Source: Candidatus Planktophila limnetica
GTDB taxonomy: Bacteria; Actinomycetota; Actinomycetes; Nanopelagicales; Nanopelagicaceae
Assembly (NCBI RefSeq): GCF_002288365.1
Contig: NZ_CP016782.1
Span: forward strand, 1,240,001 to 1,304,000
Reading direction: 5' to 3'
Length of the DNA: 64,000 bases
Position numbers and translations under genes: made by a program. Below, piece after piece: positions 43,981-53,297 of this stretch (its first letter is position 1; each line of letters opens with the position of its first letter). The notes beneath the pieces are model-generated. The model was not told where the DNA came from and did no database searches. It was given only the letters and a program-made list of their open reading frames with translations.

Positions 43981-46707
43981 TCAAGAATCTTTCTTTTTAG
44001 CGGCTTTCTTCTTACCAGTTGCTTTGACTGTGTTCTTGGTCAGAGATGGCGCTTTAGCCTTTGGGCTCTTTGCTGCAGCCTTCTTACGTGACTTCTTTGG
44101 CGATGGACCGTTCTCTGCTTCCCACGCACGGCGACCAGCAAGTAATTCGAGTGCGCGATCAAGTGTGAGGGCTTCTAGAGTGTCACCGCGACGCAGCGTT
44201 GCATTTGTTTCACCGTCTGTTACATACATACCGAAGCGACCATCTTTGAGAATAACTTCTTTCTCTGTTGCAGGATCTTTCCCAAGTTCTTTTAGTGGTG
44301 GCTTAGCAACACCACGGCGACGCTCTTTTGGCTTTGAGTAAATCTCTAGGGCTTCATCCAATGAAATGGAGAACAGCTGATCTTCTGATGTGAGTGTGCG
44401 CGAATCAGCGCCAGCCTTTAAATAAGGGCCGTAGCGTCCGTTTTGCACAGTGATGTCATCACCGGCGCTATTAGTGCCCAGCACACGTGGCAATGAGAGC
44501 AATCTGATTGCATCTTCATATGTAACAGTATCTAGCGTCATTGTTGAAAGAAGGGATGCGGTCTTTGGCTTTGGCGCATCTGCTTTTTTGCGCTTTTTCT
44601 TAGCACCCTCTGGAGCAACTTCTACTGGGAAAACTTCTGTGATGTATGGACCAAAGCGACCGGACTTAGCAATGATCGGCAAGTTAGTAACAGGGTCCAC
44701 ACCGAGGTCGCGTTCACCTGATGGTTTTGCAAGAATTTCAATTGCAGCTTCCAGTGTTAATTCATCTGGCGCCATTGTCTCTGGAATGTTTGCAAGCTTG
44801 CGTGTTTCACCTTCGCCTTGTTGTAAATAGGCGCCATAGCGACCAACACGAATTTCGATATCTGGGGCTAAGCGCATTGTGTTTACTTCGCGCGCATCAA
44901 TTGCACCCAAATCTGCTGATAATTCGTTAAGTCCTGGCTGGCCATCGTGACCATAGAAAAAATCTCGTAGCCAATCAACACGACCAGCTTCACCTGCTGC
45001 AATCTTGTCCAGATCTTCTTCCATGCTCGCTGTGAATTCGTAATCAACTAACTTAGTGAAGTGAGTCTCTAGTAATCCTGTGACAGAGAAGGCTAAGAAG
45101 GTTGGCACAAGAGCGCGACCGCGCTTATAAACATAACCGCGATCTTGAATTGTTTGAATAATTGATGCAAACGTTGAAGGACGACCGATGCCAAGTTCTT
45201 CCAACTTTTTCACAAGTGTTGGCTCTGTGTAACGAGCTGGTGGCTTTGTCTCATGGCCTTCGCAGTTGTATTCGTTGACCTTTACCGCTTGTCCGACTGT
45301 CATTGCAGGCAAGCGCTTATCTTCTGACTCTTCATCTGTTTTTTCTTCAACAATGTCGTCATAGGCGGCTAGAAATCCTGGGAAAGTAATTACCGATCCG
45401 TTAGCGCGGAAAATAGTTTCTTTCTTATCATTTGTCGTTGCATCAAAATCAACGCGCATCTGCATTTTCTTAGCATCAGCCATTTGCGAAGCCACAGTGC
45501 GCTTCCAAATAAGGTCATATAACGCGAATTCATCGCGCGATAGCTCTGGTGCTAGCTCGCCAGGTGTCTTAAAGGAATCTCCTGCAGGCCTAATCGCTTC
45601 GTGTGCTTCTTGTGCATTCTTTGATTTTCCTTGATACACACGTGGTGAATCAGCAACATGGTCTGCGCCGTATAAAGCTTTTGCAGAAGCACGAGCTGCG
45701 CTGATTGCTTGCTGGGATAAGTTAATTGAATCTGTACGCATGTATGTGATGTAACCATTTTCATACAGACGCTGCGCCACACGCATTGTGATTTGTGCGC
45801 CCCATCCAAGACGTGATCCGGCATCTTGCTGCAGAGTAGAAGTTGTAAATGGCGCCTTTGGTTTTTCCGTACGCGGGGATTCTTCCATTGACTTAACAGT
45901 CAGCGGTGTTCCTTTAAGGGACTCAACAAGTGAACGTGCTGCCGTTTCGTCCAGCAGTAAAATATTTGCAAGTGATTTTTCTTTCACTGCGCCATCTGCG
46001 CCAAAGTCAGCAGTTGCAGCAACTTTCTTGCCATCGACAGTGAGCAAGCGCGCGGTGAAACCAAGATCTGTTTGTGCGTTTAGGTCCCACCAAGCAGATG
46101 AAATAAAAGCCATGCGTTCACGTTCTTTTTCAACAATCAGACGAGTAGCAACTGATTGCACGCGCCCTGCAGAAATACGTGGCATAACTTTTTTCCACAA
46201 AACAGGTGAGAGTCTGTATCCATATAAACGATCGAGCACACGACGTGTTTCTTGAGCATCGATCAGGTGATAATCCAGGTCTCGCGTGTTCTCTACAGCA
46301 GCTTGAATCGCCTCTTTTGTAATTTCATTAAAGACCATTCGCTTAATGGGAATCTTTGGTTGTAAGACTTCAACTAAATGCCAGGCGATTGCTTCGCCCT
46401 CGCGGTCTTCATCCGTTGCCAGTAATAACTCGTCGGCGCCTTTCATTAACTCTTTGAGTTCGGCAACCTTCGCTTTTTTATCTGGGTTAATGACATAGAG
46501 CGGCGCGAAATCATTTTCGATATCTACGCCCTCTTTTGCCCACGCAATCTTTTTGTATTCCTTAGGAATATCAGCGGCTCTCTGAGGTAAGTCACGAATA
46601 TGGCCGACGCTAGCCTCGACGATGTATTCATCGCCGAGGTAGCCGCCAATTTTGCGTGCTTTAGCTGGTGATTCAACAATCACCAGCTTTTTCAGTTCTT
46701 TAGCCAT
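43981..46707 (-). CDS. topA: DNA topoisomerase I
   Basis: Relaxes negatively supercoiled DNA. 908 residues: TOPRIM at the N-terminus (VIVESPAKARKIGGYLG and DREGEAIAWHL), SAGRVQSVATRLI, active-site Tyr in YITYMRTDSINLS, then domain repeats toward the C-terminus (several VQNGRYGPYLK-, KSGRFGPYITE-type units) in place of the zinc fingers of E. coli, and a lysine-rich tail (KKSRKKAAAKSPKAK). This is the actinobacterial architecture. ATG at 46707 with AGGA five bases upstream. The stop lies next to the antitoxin operator. Confidence 0.97.
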   Translation of the reverse strand: MAKELKKLVIVESPAKARKIGGYLGDEYIVEASVGHIRDLPQRAADIPKEYKKIAWAKEGVDIENDFAPLYVINPDKKAKVAELKELMKGADELLLATDEDREGEAIAWHLVEVLQPKIPIKRMVFNEITKEAIQAAVENTRDLDYHLIDAQETRRVLDRLYGYRLSPVLWKKVMPRISAGRVQSVATRLIVEKERERMAFISSAWWDLNAQTDLGFTARLLTVDGKKVAATADFGADGAVKEKSLANILLLDETAARSLVESLKGTPLTVKSMEESPRTEKPKAPFTTSTLQQDAGSRLGWGAQITMRVAQRLYENGYITYMRTDSINLSQQAISAARASAKALYGADHVADSPRVYQGKSKNAQEAHEAIRPAGDSFKTPGELAPELSRDEFALYDLIWKRTVASQMADAKKMQMRVDFDATTNDKKETIFRANGSVITFPGFLAAYDDIVEEKTDEESEDKRLPAMTVGQAVKVNEYNCEGHETKPPARYTEPTLVKKLEELGIGRPSTFASIIQTIQDRGYVYKRGRALVPTFLAFSVTGLLETHFTKLVDYEFTASMEEDLDKIAAGEAGRVDWLRDFFYGHDGQPGLNELSADLGAIDAREVNTMRLAPDIEIRVGRYGAYLQQGEGETRKLANIPETMAPDELTLEAAIEILAKPSGERDLGVDPVTNLPIIAKSGRFGPYITEVFPVEVAPEGAKKKRKKADAPKPKTASLLSTMTLDTVTYEDAIRLLSLPRVLGTNSAGDDITVQNGRYGPYLKAGADSRTLTSEDQLFSISLDEALEIYSKPKERRRGVAKPPLKELGKDPATEKEVILKDGRFGMYVTDGETNATLRRGDTLEALTLDRALELLAGRRAWEAENGPSPKKSRKKAAAKSPKAKAPSLTKNTVKATGKKKAAKKKDS

Positions 46708-46739
46708 GAAGTCCTAACAACGGGGGAAGTGGACGGTTT

Positions 46740-49022
46740 TTAGTACTCGATCGACGTTGATTGACGACGGTTGCGCACAAGAGCGGCAACAATAATCAAC
46801 GTTGCAACAACACCGATTAAAGTGTTGATGTTTGAGTTTCCACCGAGTGCGAATGAAACGATTGCTGGTGTAACAAGTAGACCAACAAGGTTCATCACCT
46901 TAATAAGTGGGTTAATCGCAGGACCTGCAGTGTCTTTAAATGGATCTCCGACAGTGTCGCCAACGATTGTTGCGGTGTGGGCATCTGATCCCTTGCCACC
47001 GTAATTTCCATCTTCAACCATCTTCTTTGCGTTATCCCACGCACCGCCAGAGTTTGAAAGAAATACTGCCATCAGTGTTCCGGTGCCGATTGCACCAGCG
47101 AGGTATGCACCGAGTGCGCCAACTCCAAGACCGAAGCCAACTGCAATTGGTGCCATCACTGCTAGCAATCCTGGTGTTACAAGTTCGCGCAGTGAATCGC
47201 GTGTACAGATGTCTACAACGCGGCCATACTCTGGCTTTTCAGTGCCTTTCATGATTCCAGGATGTAACTTAAATTGATTACGGACTTCCATAACCACAGC
47301 TCCTGCAGCGCGTGATACCGCGTTGACTGCAAGACCTGAGAAGAGGAATACAACGGCTGCGCCGATAATCAAACCAACAAGGTTGCGTGGATTAGCAACA
47401 TCTAGCACGCCTTGATATTCAAGACCGAGGTTTGCAGCCTCTTGTCCTGCATCTTTAACCGCTTGTTTGATTGCATCTGTAAATGCACCAAAGAGAGCAG
47501 TGGCTGCAAGAACAGCAGTTGCGATTGCAATTCCTTTAGTGATCGCCTTTGTTGTGTTACCAACAGCGTCAAGGGATGTAAGAATCTGTGCGCCTTCGCC
47601 CTTAACATCGCCAGACATTTCTGCAATGCCTTGTGCGTTATCTGAAATTGGTCCGAAGGTATCCATTGCAACGATGACACCAACTGTGGTCAAAAGACCA
47701 GTACCAGCTAATGCGATTGCAAGCAGGGATAGAACAATGGAGCCGCCACCGAGTGCGAAAGCACCAAAGACAGCGGTAGCAATAAGAATTGCGCTGTATA
47801 CAGCTGATTCAAAACCAACTGCAATACCAGCCAAAATCACTGTTGCAGCACCTGTTTGTGAAGAAGCGGCAACATCATTAACTGGACGCTTACCAACTTC
47901 TGTAAAGAAGCCGGTCAGAACCTGAATTGCTGCAGCTAGTGCGATACCAATTAGTACTGCGCCATATGCAAGAACGCGTGGGTTTATGTTTCCAGCAGAT
48001 TCAATTGCTTCTTGTGATAGTCCAGTGAGTAACTTAAAGTCAGATGGTAGGTAAGTAAATGTTGCAAGTCCTGTGAGAACTGCAGAGATCAGAGCAGATA
48101 TGAAGAAGGAACGATTAATTGCTTGCATCGCATTCTTATCTGTTGGACGAAGACGGGTAAGGAAAATACCGATTACCGCAGTAATGGTTCCGATTGCAGG
48201 AACGATCAGTGGATAGATAAGTCCGGCATCTCCTAGTGCTGCTTTACCAAGAATCAACGCTGCAACAAGAGTCACTGCATAAGACTCGAACAAGTCAGCT
48301 GCCATACCAGCGCAGTCACCGACGTTATCTCCCACGTTATCTGCAATTGTTGCAGCGTTACGTGGGTCATCTTCTGGAATATTCTTTTCAACTTTACCCA
48401 CAAGGTCTGCGCCAACATCTGCAGCCTTTGTGAAGATACCGCCACCCACGCGCATAAACATCGCGAGCATTGCAGCGCCAAAACCAAATCCTTCAAGAAC
48501 CGCTGGTGCGTTTTCGCGGTAGATGATTACAACAAGGGATGCGCCAACTAGTCCAAGACCAACAGTTGTCATACCAACTACGCCGCCGGTACGAAATGCG
48601 ATCTGTACTGCCTTTTCGCCATTTTTATTACGGGCTGCTTCTGCAACGCGAACATTTGCGCGCACAGCAAGCCACATGCCGTTATAGCCAACCAGTGCTG
48701 AGAAACCTGCACCGAGTAAGAAAAAGATTGAACGTCCAATACGGATATCCATATCTCCTGGCAGTGCGAAGAGAAGAACAAAAACAATTCCTACAAAGTA
48801 TGAAAGTGTTCGGAACTGGCGCGCGAGATATGCGGCGGCGCCTTCCTGAACTGCTTCTGCGATTTCACGCATTTTGGCTGTGCCATCGCTCTGCGCCAAA
48901 ACTTGGGCGCGAAGTGCCCAGGCGATGCCCAGGGCGATCAATGAAATTGCTAGAACGGCGTAGACGTAGTTCAGGTTTGAGCCTTCTACGGTCACTAGTG
49001 ATTGGGAGCTGGCAGCTCGCAT
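46740..49022 (-). CDS. hppA: Membrane-bound proton-translocating pyrophosphatase
   Basis: Hydrolyses pyrophosphate and pumps protons, saving energy. 760 residues, about 16 membrane segments. The pyrophosphate site is GGGIFTKAADVGADLVGKVE, with DNVGDNVGDCAGMAADLFE. The GNTTKA motif has Lys where potassium-dependent forms have Ala, which indicates the potassium-independent, proton-pumping type. The ATG at 49022 is selected by GGAGG seven bases upstream; a longer in-frame ORF to 49109 has no such support. A 119-base divergent gap separates it from the DedA gene. Confidence 0.95.
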   Translation of the reverse strand: MRAASSQSLVTVEGSNLNYVYAVLAISLIALGIAWALRAQVLAQSDGTAKMREIAEAVQEGAAAYLARQFRTLSYFVGIVFVLLFALPGDMDIRIGRSIFFLLGAGFSALVGYNGMWLAVRANVRVAEAARNKNGEKAVQIAFRTGGVVGMTTVGLGLVGASLVVIIYRENAPAVLEGFGFGAAMLAMFMRVGGGIFTKAADVGADLVGKVEKNIPEDDPRNAATIADNVGDNVGDCAGMAADLFESYAVTLVAALILGKAALGDAGLIYPLIVPAIGTITAVIGIFLTRLRPTDKNAMQAINRSFFISALISAVLTGLATFTYLPSDFKLLTGLSQEAIESAGNINPRVLAYGAVLIGIALAAAIQVLTGFFTEVGKRPVNDVAASSQTGAATVILAGIAVGFESAVYSAILIATAVFGAFALGGGSIVLSLLAIALAGTGLLTTVGVIVAMDTFGPISDNAQGIAEMSGDVKGEGAQILTSLDAVGNTTKAITKGIAIATAVLAATALFGAFTDAIKQAVKDAGQEAANLGLEYQGVLDVANPRNLVGLIIGAAVVFLFSGLAVNAVSRAAGAVVMEVRNQFKLHPGIMKGTEKPEYGRVVDICTRDSLRELVTPGLLAVMAPIAVGFGLGVGALGAYLAGAIGTGTLMAVFLSNSGGAWDNAKKMVEDGNYGGKGSDAHTATIVGDTVGDPFKDTAGPAINPLIKVMNLVGLLVTPAIVSFALGGNSNINTLIGVVATLIIVAALVRNRRQSTSIEY

Positions 49023-49027
49023 GTTGT

Positions 49028-49034
49028 CTCCTCC
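49028..49034 (-). promoter_or_regulatory. Shine-Dalgarno that fixes the hppA start
   Basis: GGAGGAG on the minus strand, five bases before the ATG at 49022. Confidence 0.7.
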
Positions 49035-49129
49035 AGGAGCAATAGGGCCCGATTGGCCCACAAAGTTGTAGCAGTCTACGCACACCGCCCCTGAAAAACG
49101 CAAATACACCTATCTATTAGGTATCCCAA

Positions 49130-49135
49130 TAGGCT
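49130..49135 (+). promoter_or_regulatory. -10 box of the DedA gene (leaderless start)
   Basis: TAGGCT, then six bases, then ATG at 49142. A perfect inverted repeat ACCTA-N5-TAGGT (49108-49122) lies just upstream, around its -35 region. Confidence 0.6.
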
Positions 49136-49141
49136 TAACTC

Positions 49142-49789
49142 ATGAACTTATCCACCCTCTTTGATGCCCACTCAATTGTTGGAGATCTTGGATTAGTCGG
49201 AGTTCTAGCCATCATCTTCGCCGAAACAGCTCTGCTGATCGGCCTGGCATTTCCCGGAGACTCACTACTTTTCATTGCCGGTGTCGCCGCATCTGGTTCG
49301 GGTGCAGCGATTTTGGGAGGCGCAGCCCTTGATCCAGTGGCGCTCTTTATCGGTGCGCCGATTGCAGCGATTCTTGGAGCTCAAGTTGGACATATTTTTG
49401 GCGCGACCTATGGTCGTAAATTATTTGATCGACCAGATGGACGCTTTTTTAGTCGCAAGAGAGTAATTGCCACAGAAAAATGGCTACGTAAATACGGCAC
49501 AGGACGGGCAATCATCTTGGCTCGCTTTGTTCCATTCGTAAGAACGTTGATTAACCCACTCTGTGGAATTGTAAAGATTCCAGCACGAACATTTTTTGTC
49601 TGGAACTTTATTGGCGGAATTATCTGGACACAATCCGTGATTTTCTTAGGTTACATCCTGGGAGAAAAACTAGAGGGCTCAGTTGATAAATACATCTTGC
49701 CAATTGTTGGCTTAATCGTCGTTCTATCTTTAATTCCTGTCGTAATCGAAATCTTCCGCGAGCGACAGACCAAAAAACACCACAGCTAA
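49142..49789 (+). CDS. DedA/VTT-family membrane protein
   Basis: 215 residues, four to five membrane segments. Family signatures: AETALLIGLAFPGDSLLFIAG (EtxxPxPgE-type region near 28-50), GAQVGHIFGATYGRK, and FVPFVRTLINPLCGIVKIP (the R-x3-P loop). DedA proteins take part in lipid carrier recycling or membrane homeostasis, for example undecaprenyl-phosphate flipping; the exact role here is unknown. Leaderless-type start. Ends one base from the convergent pyrE. Confidence 0.9.
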   Translation: MNLSTLFDAHSIVGDLGLVGVLAIIFAETALLIGLAFPGDSLLFIAGVAASGSGAAILGGAALDPVALFIGAPIAAILGAQVGHIFGATYGRKLFDRPDGRFFSRKRVIATEKWLRKYGTGRAIILARFVPFVRTLINPLCGIVKIPARTFFVWNFIGGIIWTQSVIFLGYILGEKLEGSVDKYILPIVGLIVVLSLIPVVIEIFRERQTKKHHS

Positions 49790-49790
49790 T

Positions 49791-50324
49791 CTATAGACCT
49801 AGATCTGCTAATTGAAACGCAGCGCGGTATTCATATCCGGCTTCTTTAATCTTTGGTTCTGCGCCACGCTCAACAATTACTGCGATACCAACAACAATTG
49901 CGCCAGCTTCTATGAGTGCTTCAACTGCGGTTAGAACTGAACCACCAGTTGTTGATGTGTCTTCAACTGCTAAAACTCTTTTGCCAACAACATCTGGTCC
50001 TTCAATGCGTCGTTGTAATCCATGTGCTTTTTCTGCCTTGCGCACAACAAATGAGTCAAGCTTTCTTCCTTGCTGGGCTGCAACGTGCATCATCGCTGTT
50101 GCGACGGGGTCTGCGCCTAACGTAAGACCACCAACTGCTTCGTAATCTAAATCTTTTGTTAAATCCAGCATTACTTGACCAACAAGTGGCGCTGCAACAG
50201 AGTCCAGTGTCACGCGACGAAGATCTACGTAGTAGTCAGCTTCTTTTCCTGAAGATAAAATCACTTTGCCGTGCACAACGGCTTTCGTAATTATCTGTTC
50301 TCGGAGAGTTTCCTGTGGATTCAT
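49791..50324 (-). CDS. pyrE: Orotate phosphoribosyltransferase
   Basis: Adds ribose 5-phosphate to orotate in pyrimidine synthesis. 177 residues: SGKEADYYVDLRR near residue 25, DPVATAMMHVAAQQGRKLDSFVVRK (PRPP site), and the PRPP-binding RVLAVEDTSTTGGSVLTAVEAL. The ATG at 50324 is preferred because a TAGGGT box lies exactly six bases upstream; a GTG six bases further out is less likely. Divergent from the DUF1800 gene. In Mycobacterium pyrE lies beside a SpoU-family methyltransferase gene; here that type of gene is at 22451. Confidence 0.95.
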   Translation of the reverse strand: MNPQETLREQIITKAVVHGKVILSSGKEADYYVDLRRVTLDSVAAPLVGQVMLDLTKDLDYEAVGGLTLGADPVATAMMHVAAQQGRKLDSFVVRKAEKAHGLQRRIEGPDVVGKRVLAVEDTSTTGGSVLTAVEALIEAGAIVVGIAVIVERGAEPKIKEAGYEYRAAFQLADLGL

Positions 50325-50330
50325 GTTCAC

Positions 50331-50336
50331 ACCCTA
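50331..50336 (-). promoter_or_regulatory. -10 box of pyrE (leaderless start)
   Basis: TAGGGT on the minus strand, six bases before the ATG at 50324. Confidence 0.6.
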
Positions 50337-50356
50337 TATCTCCATCTATTGCCACT

Positions 50357-50362
50357 TACTCT
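50357..50362 (+). promoter_or_regulatory. -10 box of the DUF1800/DUF1501 operon (leaderless start)
   Basis: TACTCT, then six bases, then ATG at 50369. This sets the start of the first gene of the pair. Confidence 0.62.
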
Positions 50363-50368
50363 GCACTC

Positions 50369-51667
50369 ATGGATAGCACGCGCCTTGTAACAGCCCGCCT
50401 TTATCAGCGCTTCGGATTTGGTCCGAAACCTGGTGAGTTTTCGGCAGCTCTGCGGGCTGGTAACACTGCTACACGAACAAATTTATTGACGGTGCCTTCA
50501 TTTGATAACGGAGCACAACGTGTTGCCGAACCAGTATTAACAGATTTAGGAAAACGTCCCGAACCTAATGATCCACAGCAACAAATTTTTGGTGCACAGA
50601 TGCGCGAACAAAGTAAAGCCTTAGCGGTTTGGTGGCTCGATCGAATGGCCTTAAGTGATCACGCACTAACAGAGCGAATGACGTGGTTCTGGCACGGGCA
50701 CTGGGCAACTGCAATTGATAAATTAAATTATGCACTACCTATGTATATGCAAAATCAAACACTGCGTAAACACGCCCTTGGAAATTTTAGAGATCAATCA
50801 CTTGCCATGATCAATGATGGCGCTTTACAAATTTGGCTAGACGGACAAGAAAACACCGTACGGGCACCGAATGAAAATCTTGGACGCGAACTAATGGAGC
50901 TGTTTATTCTGGGTGTAAATCGTTATACCGAAAGCGATGTAAAAGAAATGGCTAGAGCGCTCACTGGCTTTCAAGTCGTGCGCAGTAATGGAACTGTGAC
51001 ATTTAATCCACGTAGATATGATCCCAATCCAAAAACTATTTTAGGTAAGACAATTGCCTACGATGCAACCAGTGCGACCAACCACCTTGTAGATCAAGCT
51101 GCTTGCCAATTATTTATCAGCGAACGCCTCTGGTACAGATTTATTTCTAGTCAAAATCCCCTGCCAGATCAATCCAGCATTCAAAGTGCTTTTAGCCAGC
51201 GCAGTATTTCTGCAGCTGTCAGTGCACTTGCAGATTTTGAATACCTCTCAGATACACGGTATTCACAGGTTAAATCCCCTGTTGAATGGTTTATCTCTTC
51301 GTGCCGAGCACTCTCAATTACACCTTCTCAATTAACGAATCCAAATAATCTTTTAAATTATTTAAACAATTTGTCACAAGTGCCTTTTAGCCCCCCAAAT
51401 GTTGGTGGCTGGCCAACTGATGAAGCCTGGCTTTCATCTGCGAGTGCTCAATTTAGATTTGCTTTTGCGCAGTGGTTTATTAAACAAGGTGACATCTCTC
51501 CAATTTCTAATCTTGCGCGCAAAGATCGCGTAGCAGCAATTGCCGATTGGTTAGGTATCGCTGAACTAAGCGATCGAACAACAACTGCTTTGCAGGGCGC
51601 TGATAACGATCCAAAACGGTTAATCCTTCTGGCTTTATGTAGCCCTGAATACATCGTGAGCGCATAG
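50369..51667 (+). CDS. DUF1800 family protein
   Basis: 432 residues. Family features: RLYQRFGFGPKPGEFSAALRAG at the start, MTWFWHGHWATAIDKL, NLGRELMELFILGVNRYTESDVKEMARALTGF, and the C-terminal PNVGGWPTDEAWLSSASAQFRF. The ATG at 50369 is set by a TACTCT box six bases upstream; an in-frame GTG 54 bases earlier would overlap the pyrE start. DUF1800 and DUF1501 proteins occur together in many bacteria; the pair's function is unknown. No clear signal peptide. Confidence 0.9.
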   Translation: MDSTRLVTARLYQRFGFGPKPGEFSAALRAGNTATRTNLLTVPSFDNGAQRVAEPVLTDLGKRPEPNDPQQQIFGAQMREQSKALAVWWLDRMALSDHALTERMTWFWHGHWATAIDKLNYALPMYMQNQTLRKHALGNFRDQSLAMINDGALQIWLDGQENTVRAPNENLGRELMELFILGVNRYTESDVKEMARALTGFQVVRSNGTVTFNPRRYDPNPKTILGKTIAYDATSATNHLVDQAACQLFISERLWYRFISSQNPLPDQSSIQSAFSQRSISAAVSALADFEYLSDTRYSQVKSPVEWFISSCRALSITPSQLTNPNNLLNYLNNLSQVPFSPPNVGGWPTDEAWLSSASAQFRFAFAQWFIKQGDISPISNLARKDRVAAIADWLGIAELSDRTTTALQGADNDPKRLILLALCSPEYIVSA

Positions 51668-51675
51668 GAGATGTC

Positions 51676-52914
51676 ATGGACACAATAAGCCGACGTAAAT
51701 TTCTAACCCTCACCAGTGGAGCAGCCATTGGTGCAATGGTGCCGCTGCTATCCCTGCAAGATATTGCCCAAGCAGCCATCGACCGACCTTTGCCTGCAAA
51801 CACACCAATCTTGGTTGCCATCACTCTCTATGGTGGAAACGATGGATTAAACACATTGATTCCATATTCAGATTCACTCTACTTCTCATCTCGCCCAGAT
51901 ATTTCATATCCTGCTGAAAAATTATTGCAACTAGATTCATCTCTTGCACTTAACCCATCAATGGGTGGAATAAAAACTTTATGGGATGAAAAGAAAGTTG
52001 CCATCATCCGCGGAGTCGGTTATCCAAAACCTGATCGTTCTCACTTTTCTTCAATGGCTAAGTGGCAAACGGGTAATCCTTTAACCCACATAAGCACTGG
52101 CTGGTTGGGACGTTGGATTGATACACAACCTACTGATCCAATGCTTGCAATTAGTTTGGGTTCTGTCTTGCCACCACTTCTAGCCGGTGCAAAGAAATCT
52201 GGGTCAGCACTACCACTTGGTGGATTAATCATTCCTTCTGGTCAATTGGCCATGGATTGTGCGCAACTCAGTGCGCCATCTTCTAACGACTCCAAGTTGA
52301 TGGCACTTGCCGCAAGCACAATGAAGAATCTATTTAATATCTCTGATTCAATCACGCCAGTTCTTAAGAAAAATGTTCCTGGCAGTCCAGTTGAGCTGCC
52401 AACCATTAATGGTGGCAATGCTGGAGGAGATACCAACTTAAGCCAGCAATTAGATATTGTCGCAAAATTAATTGATGCCGGTGCGCCTACTCGCGTGTGG
52501 TCGGTTTCTCTTGGCGGATTTGATACACACGCCAATGAAGCCAATGCACAGGCCGCACTTCTCGGAGTTGTCTCTGATTCGATTTCACGATTTATGACAC
52601 AACTTAAGAGCACAACTCGATCACGAGATGTTGTTGTCATGGTTTACAGCGAATTTGGTCGACGTGTAGTTGGCAACGCATCTCAAGGCACAGACCACGG
52701 ATCCTCTGGCCCTGTCTTTGTTATCGGAGACAAAATAAATGGTGGCTTCTATGGCGATCAACCATCGTTATCAAAACTTATAGATGGTGACCTAGCTGTC
52801 ACAACTGATTTTAGAAGTATCTATGCAACTATCTTAGAAAAGGTTTTAAAGACTCCACCTGAGAAAATTCTTAATGGTTATAAAAAGAAAGTTCCTTTTT
52901 ATAAAGCTGTTTAA
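51676..52914 (+). CDS. DUF1501 family protein with Tat signal
   Basis: 412 residues. It opens with a twin-arginine signal, SRRKFLTLTSGAAIGAMVPLLSLQ, so it is probably exported folded. DUF1501 signatures: LYGGNDGLNTLIPY, PKPDRSHFSSMAKWQTG, SLGGFDTHANE, VYSEFGRRVVGNASQGTDHG, a metal-dependent, sulfatase/phosphatase-like fold. The ATG has GGAG about six bases upstream and follows the DUF1800 stop by eight bases, so here a Shine-Dalgarno is used inside the operon. Its stop overlaps the convergent hspR stop by four bases. Confidence 0.9.
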   Translation: MDTISRRKFLTLTSGAAIGAMVPLLSLQDIAQAAIDRPLPANTPILVAITLYGGNDGLNTLIPYSDSLYFSSRPDISYPAEKLLQLDSSLALNPSMGGIKTLWDEKKVAIIRGVGYPKPDRSHFSSMAKWQTGNPLTHISTGWLGRWIDTQPTDPMLAISLGSVLPPLLAGAKKSGSALPLGGLIIPSGQLAMDCAQLSAPSSNDSKLMALAASTMKNLFNISDSITPVLKKNVPGSPVELPTINGGNAGGDTNLSQQLDIVAKLIDAGAPTRVWSVSLGGFDTHANEANAQAALLGVVSDSISRFMTQLKSTTRSRDVVVMVYSEFGRRVVGNASQGTDHGSSGPVFVIGDKINGGFYGDQPSLSKLIDGDLAVTTDFRSIYATILEKVLKTPPEKILNGYKKKVPFYKAV

Positions 52915-53297
52915 CTCTCTTCTTTATAGACAATAACTGGGTTTTTACGGCGTATTGCAAGTCCTTTAGGAGGGTTCTCCTTCAGCAACGCATCTACTTC
53001 CACACGAAGGTGGGCAACTTCAATTGCCATGTTCGCCATTGCAGATTCCAATTCAATGATGCGTTTAATGCCAGCATGGTTAATGCCTTCGCCAATAAGT
53101 CTTTGCACGGTGCGAAGAGATGCAATATTTTGCAATGAATATCTGCGACCACGACCACTTGCGCGCTCAGGGGAAACCAATCCCATGCGATCGTATTGGC
53201 GAAGTGTTTGTGGATGTAAACCAGATAGTTCAGCAGCTATTGAGATGACATAGAGCGCTGCGTCATCACCCGGTTGTGTTGTTTTTTCTTCGCTCAT
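52911..53297 (-). CDS. hspR: Heat-shock repressor HspR (MerR family)
   Basis: Represses the dnaK operon by binding HAIR sites; in Streptomyces DnaK acts as co-repressor. 128 residues: MerR-type N-terminal helix-turn-helix with YVISIAAELSGLHPQTLRQYDRMGLVSPERASGRGRRYS, then the helix LRTVQRLIGEGINHAGIKRIIELE, and a basic C-terminal tail. The start overlaps dnaJ by four bases, so repressor and target are co-transcribed, as usual in actinobacteria. An operator match lies upstream of dnaK (56582-56600). Confidence 0.95.
   Translation of the reverse strand: MSEEKTTQPGDDAALYVISIAAELSGLHPQTLRQYDRMGLVSPERASGRGRRYSLQNIASLRTVQRLIGEGINHAGIKRIIELESAMANMAIEVAHLRVEVDALLKENPPKGLAIRRKNPVIVYKEES

Noticed and set aside
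48539-49045. 168-codon open frame opposite the N-terminal part of hppA
   Set aside because: Antisense shadow; Arg/Leu/Gln-rich, no start signals, covers the hppA start and Shine-Dalgarno.
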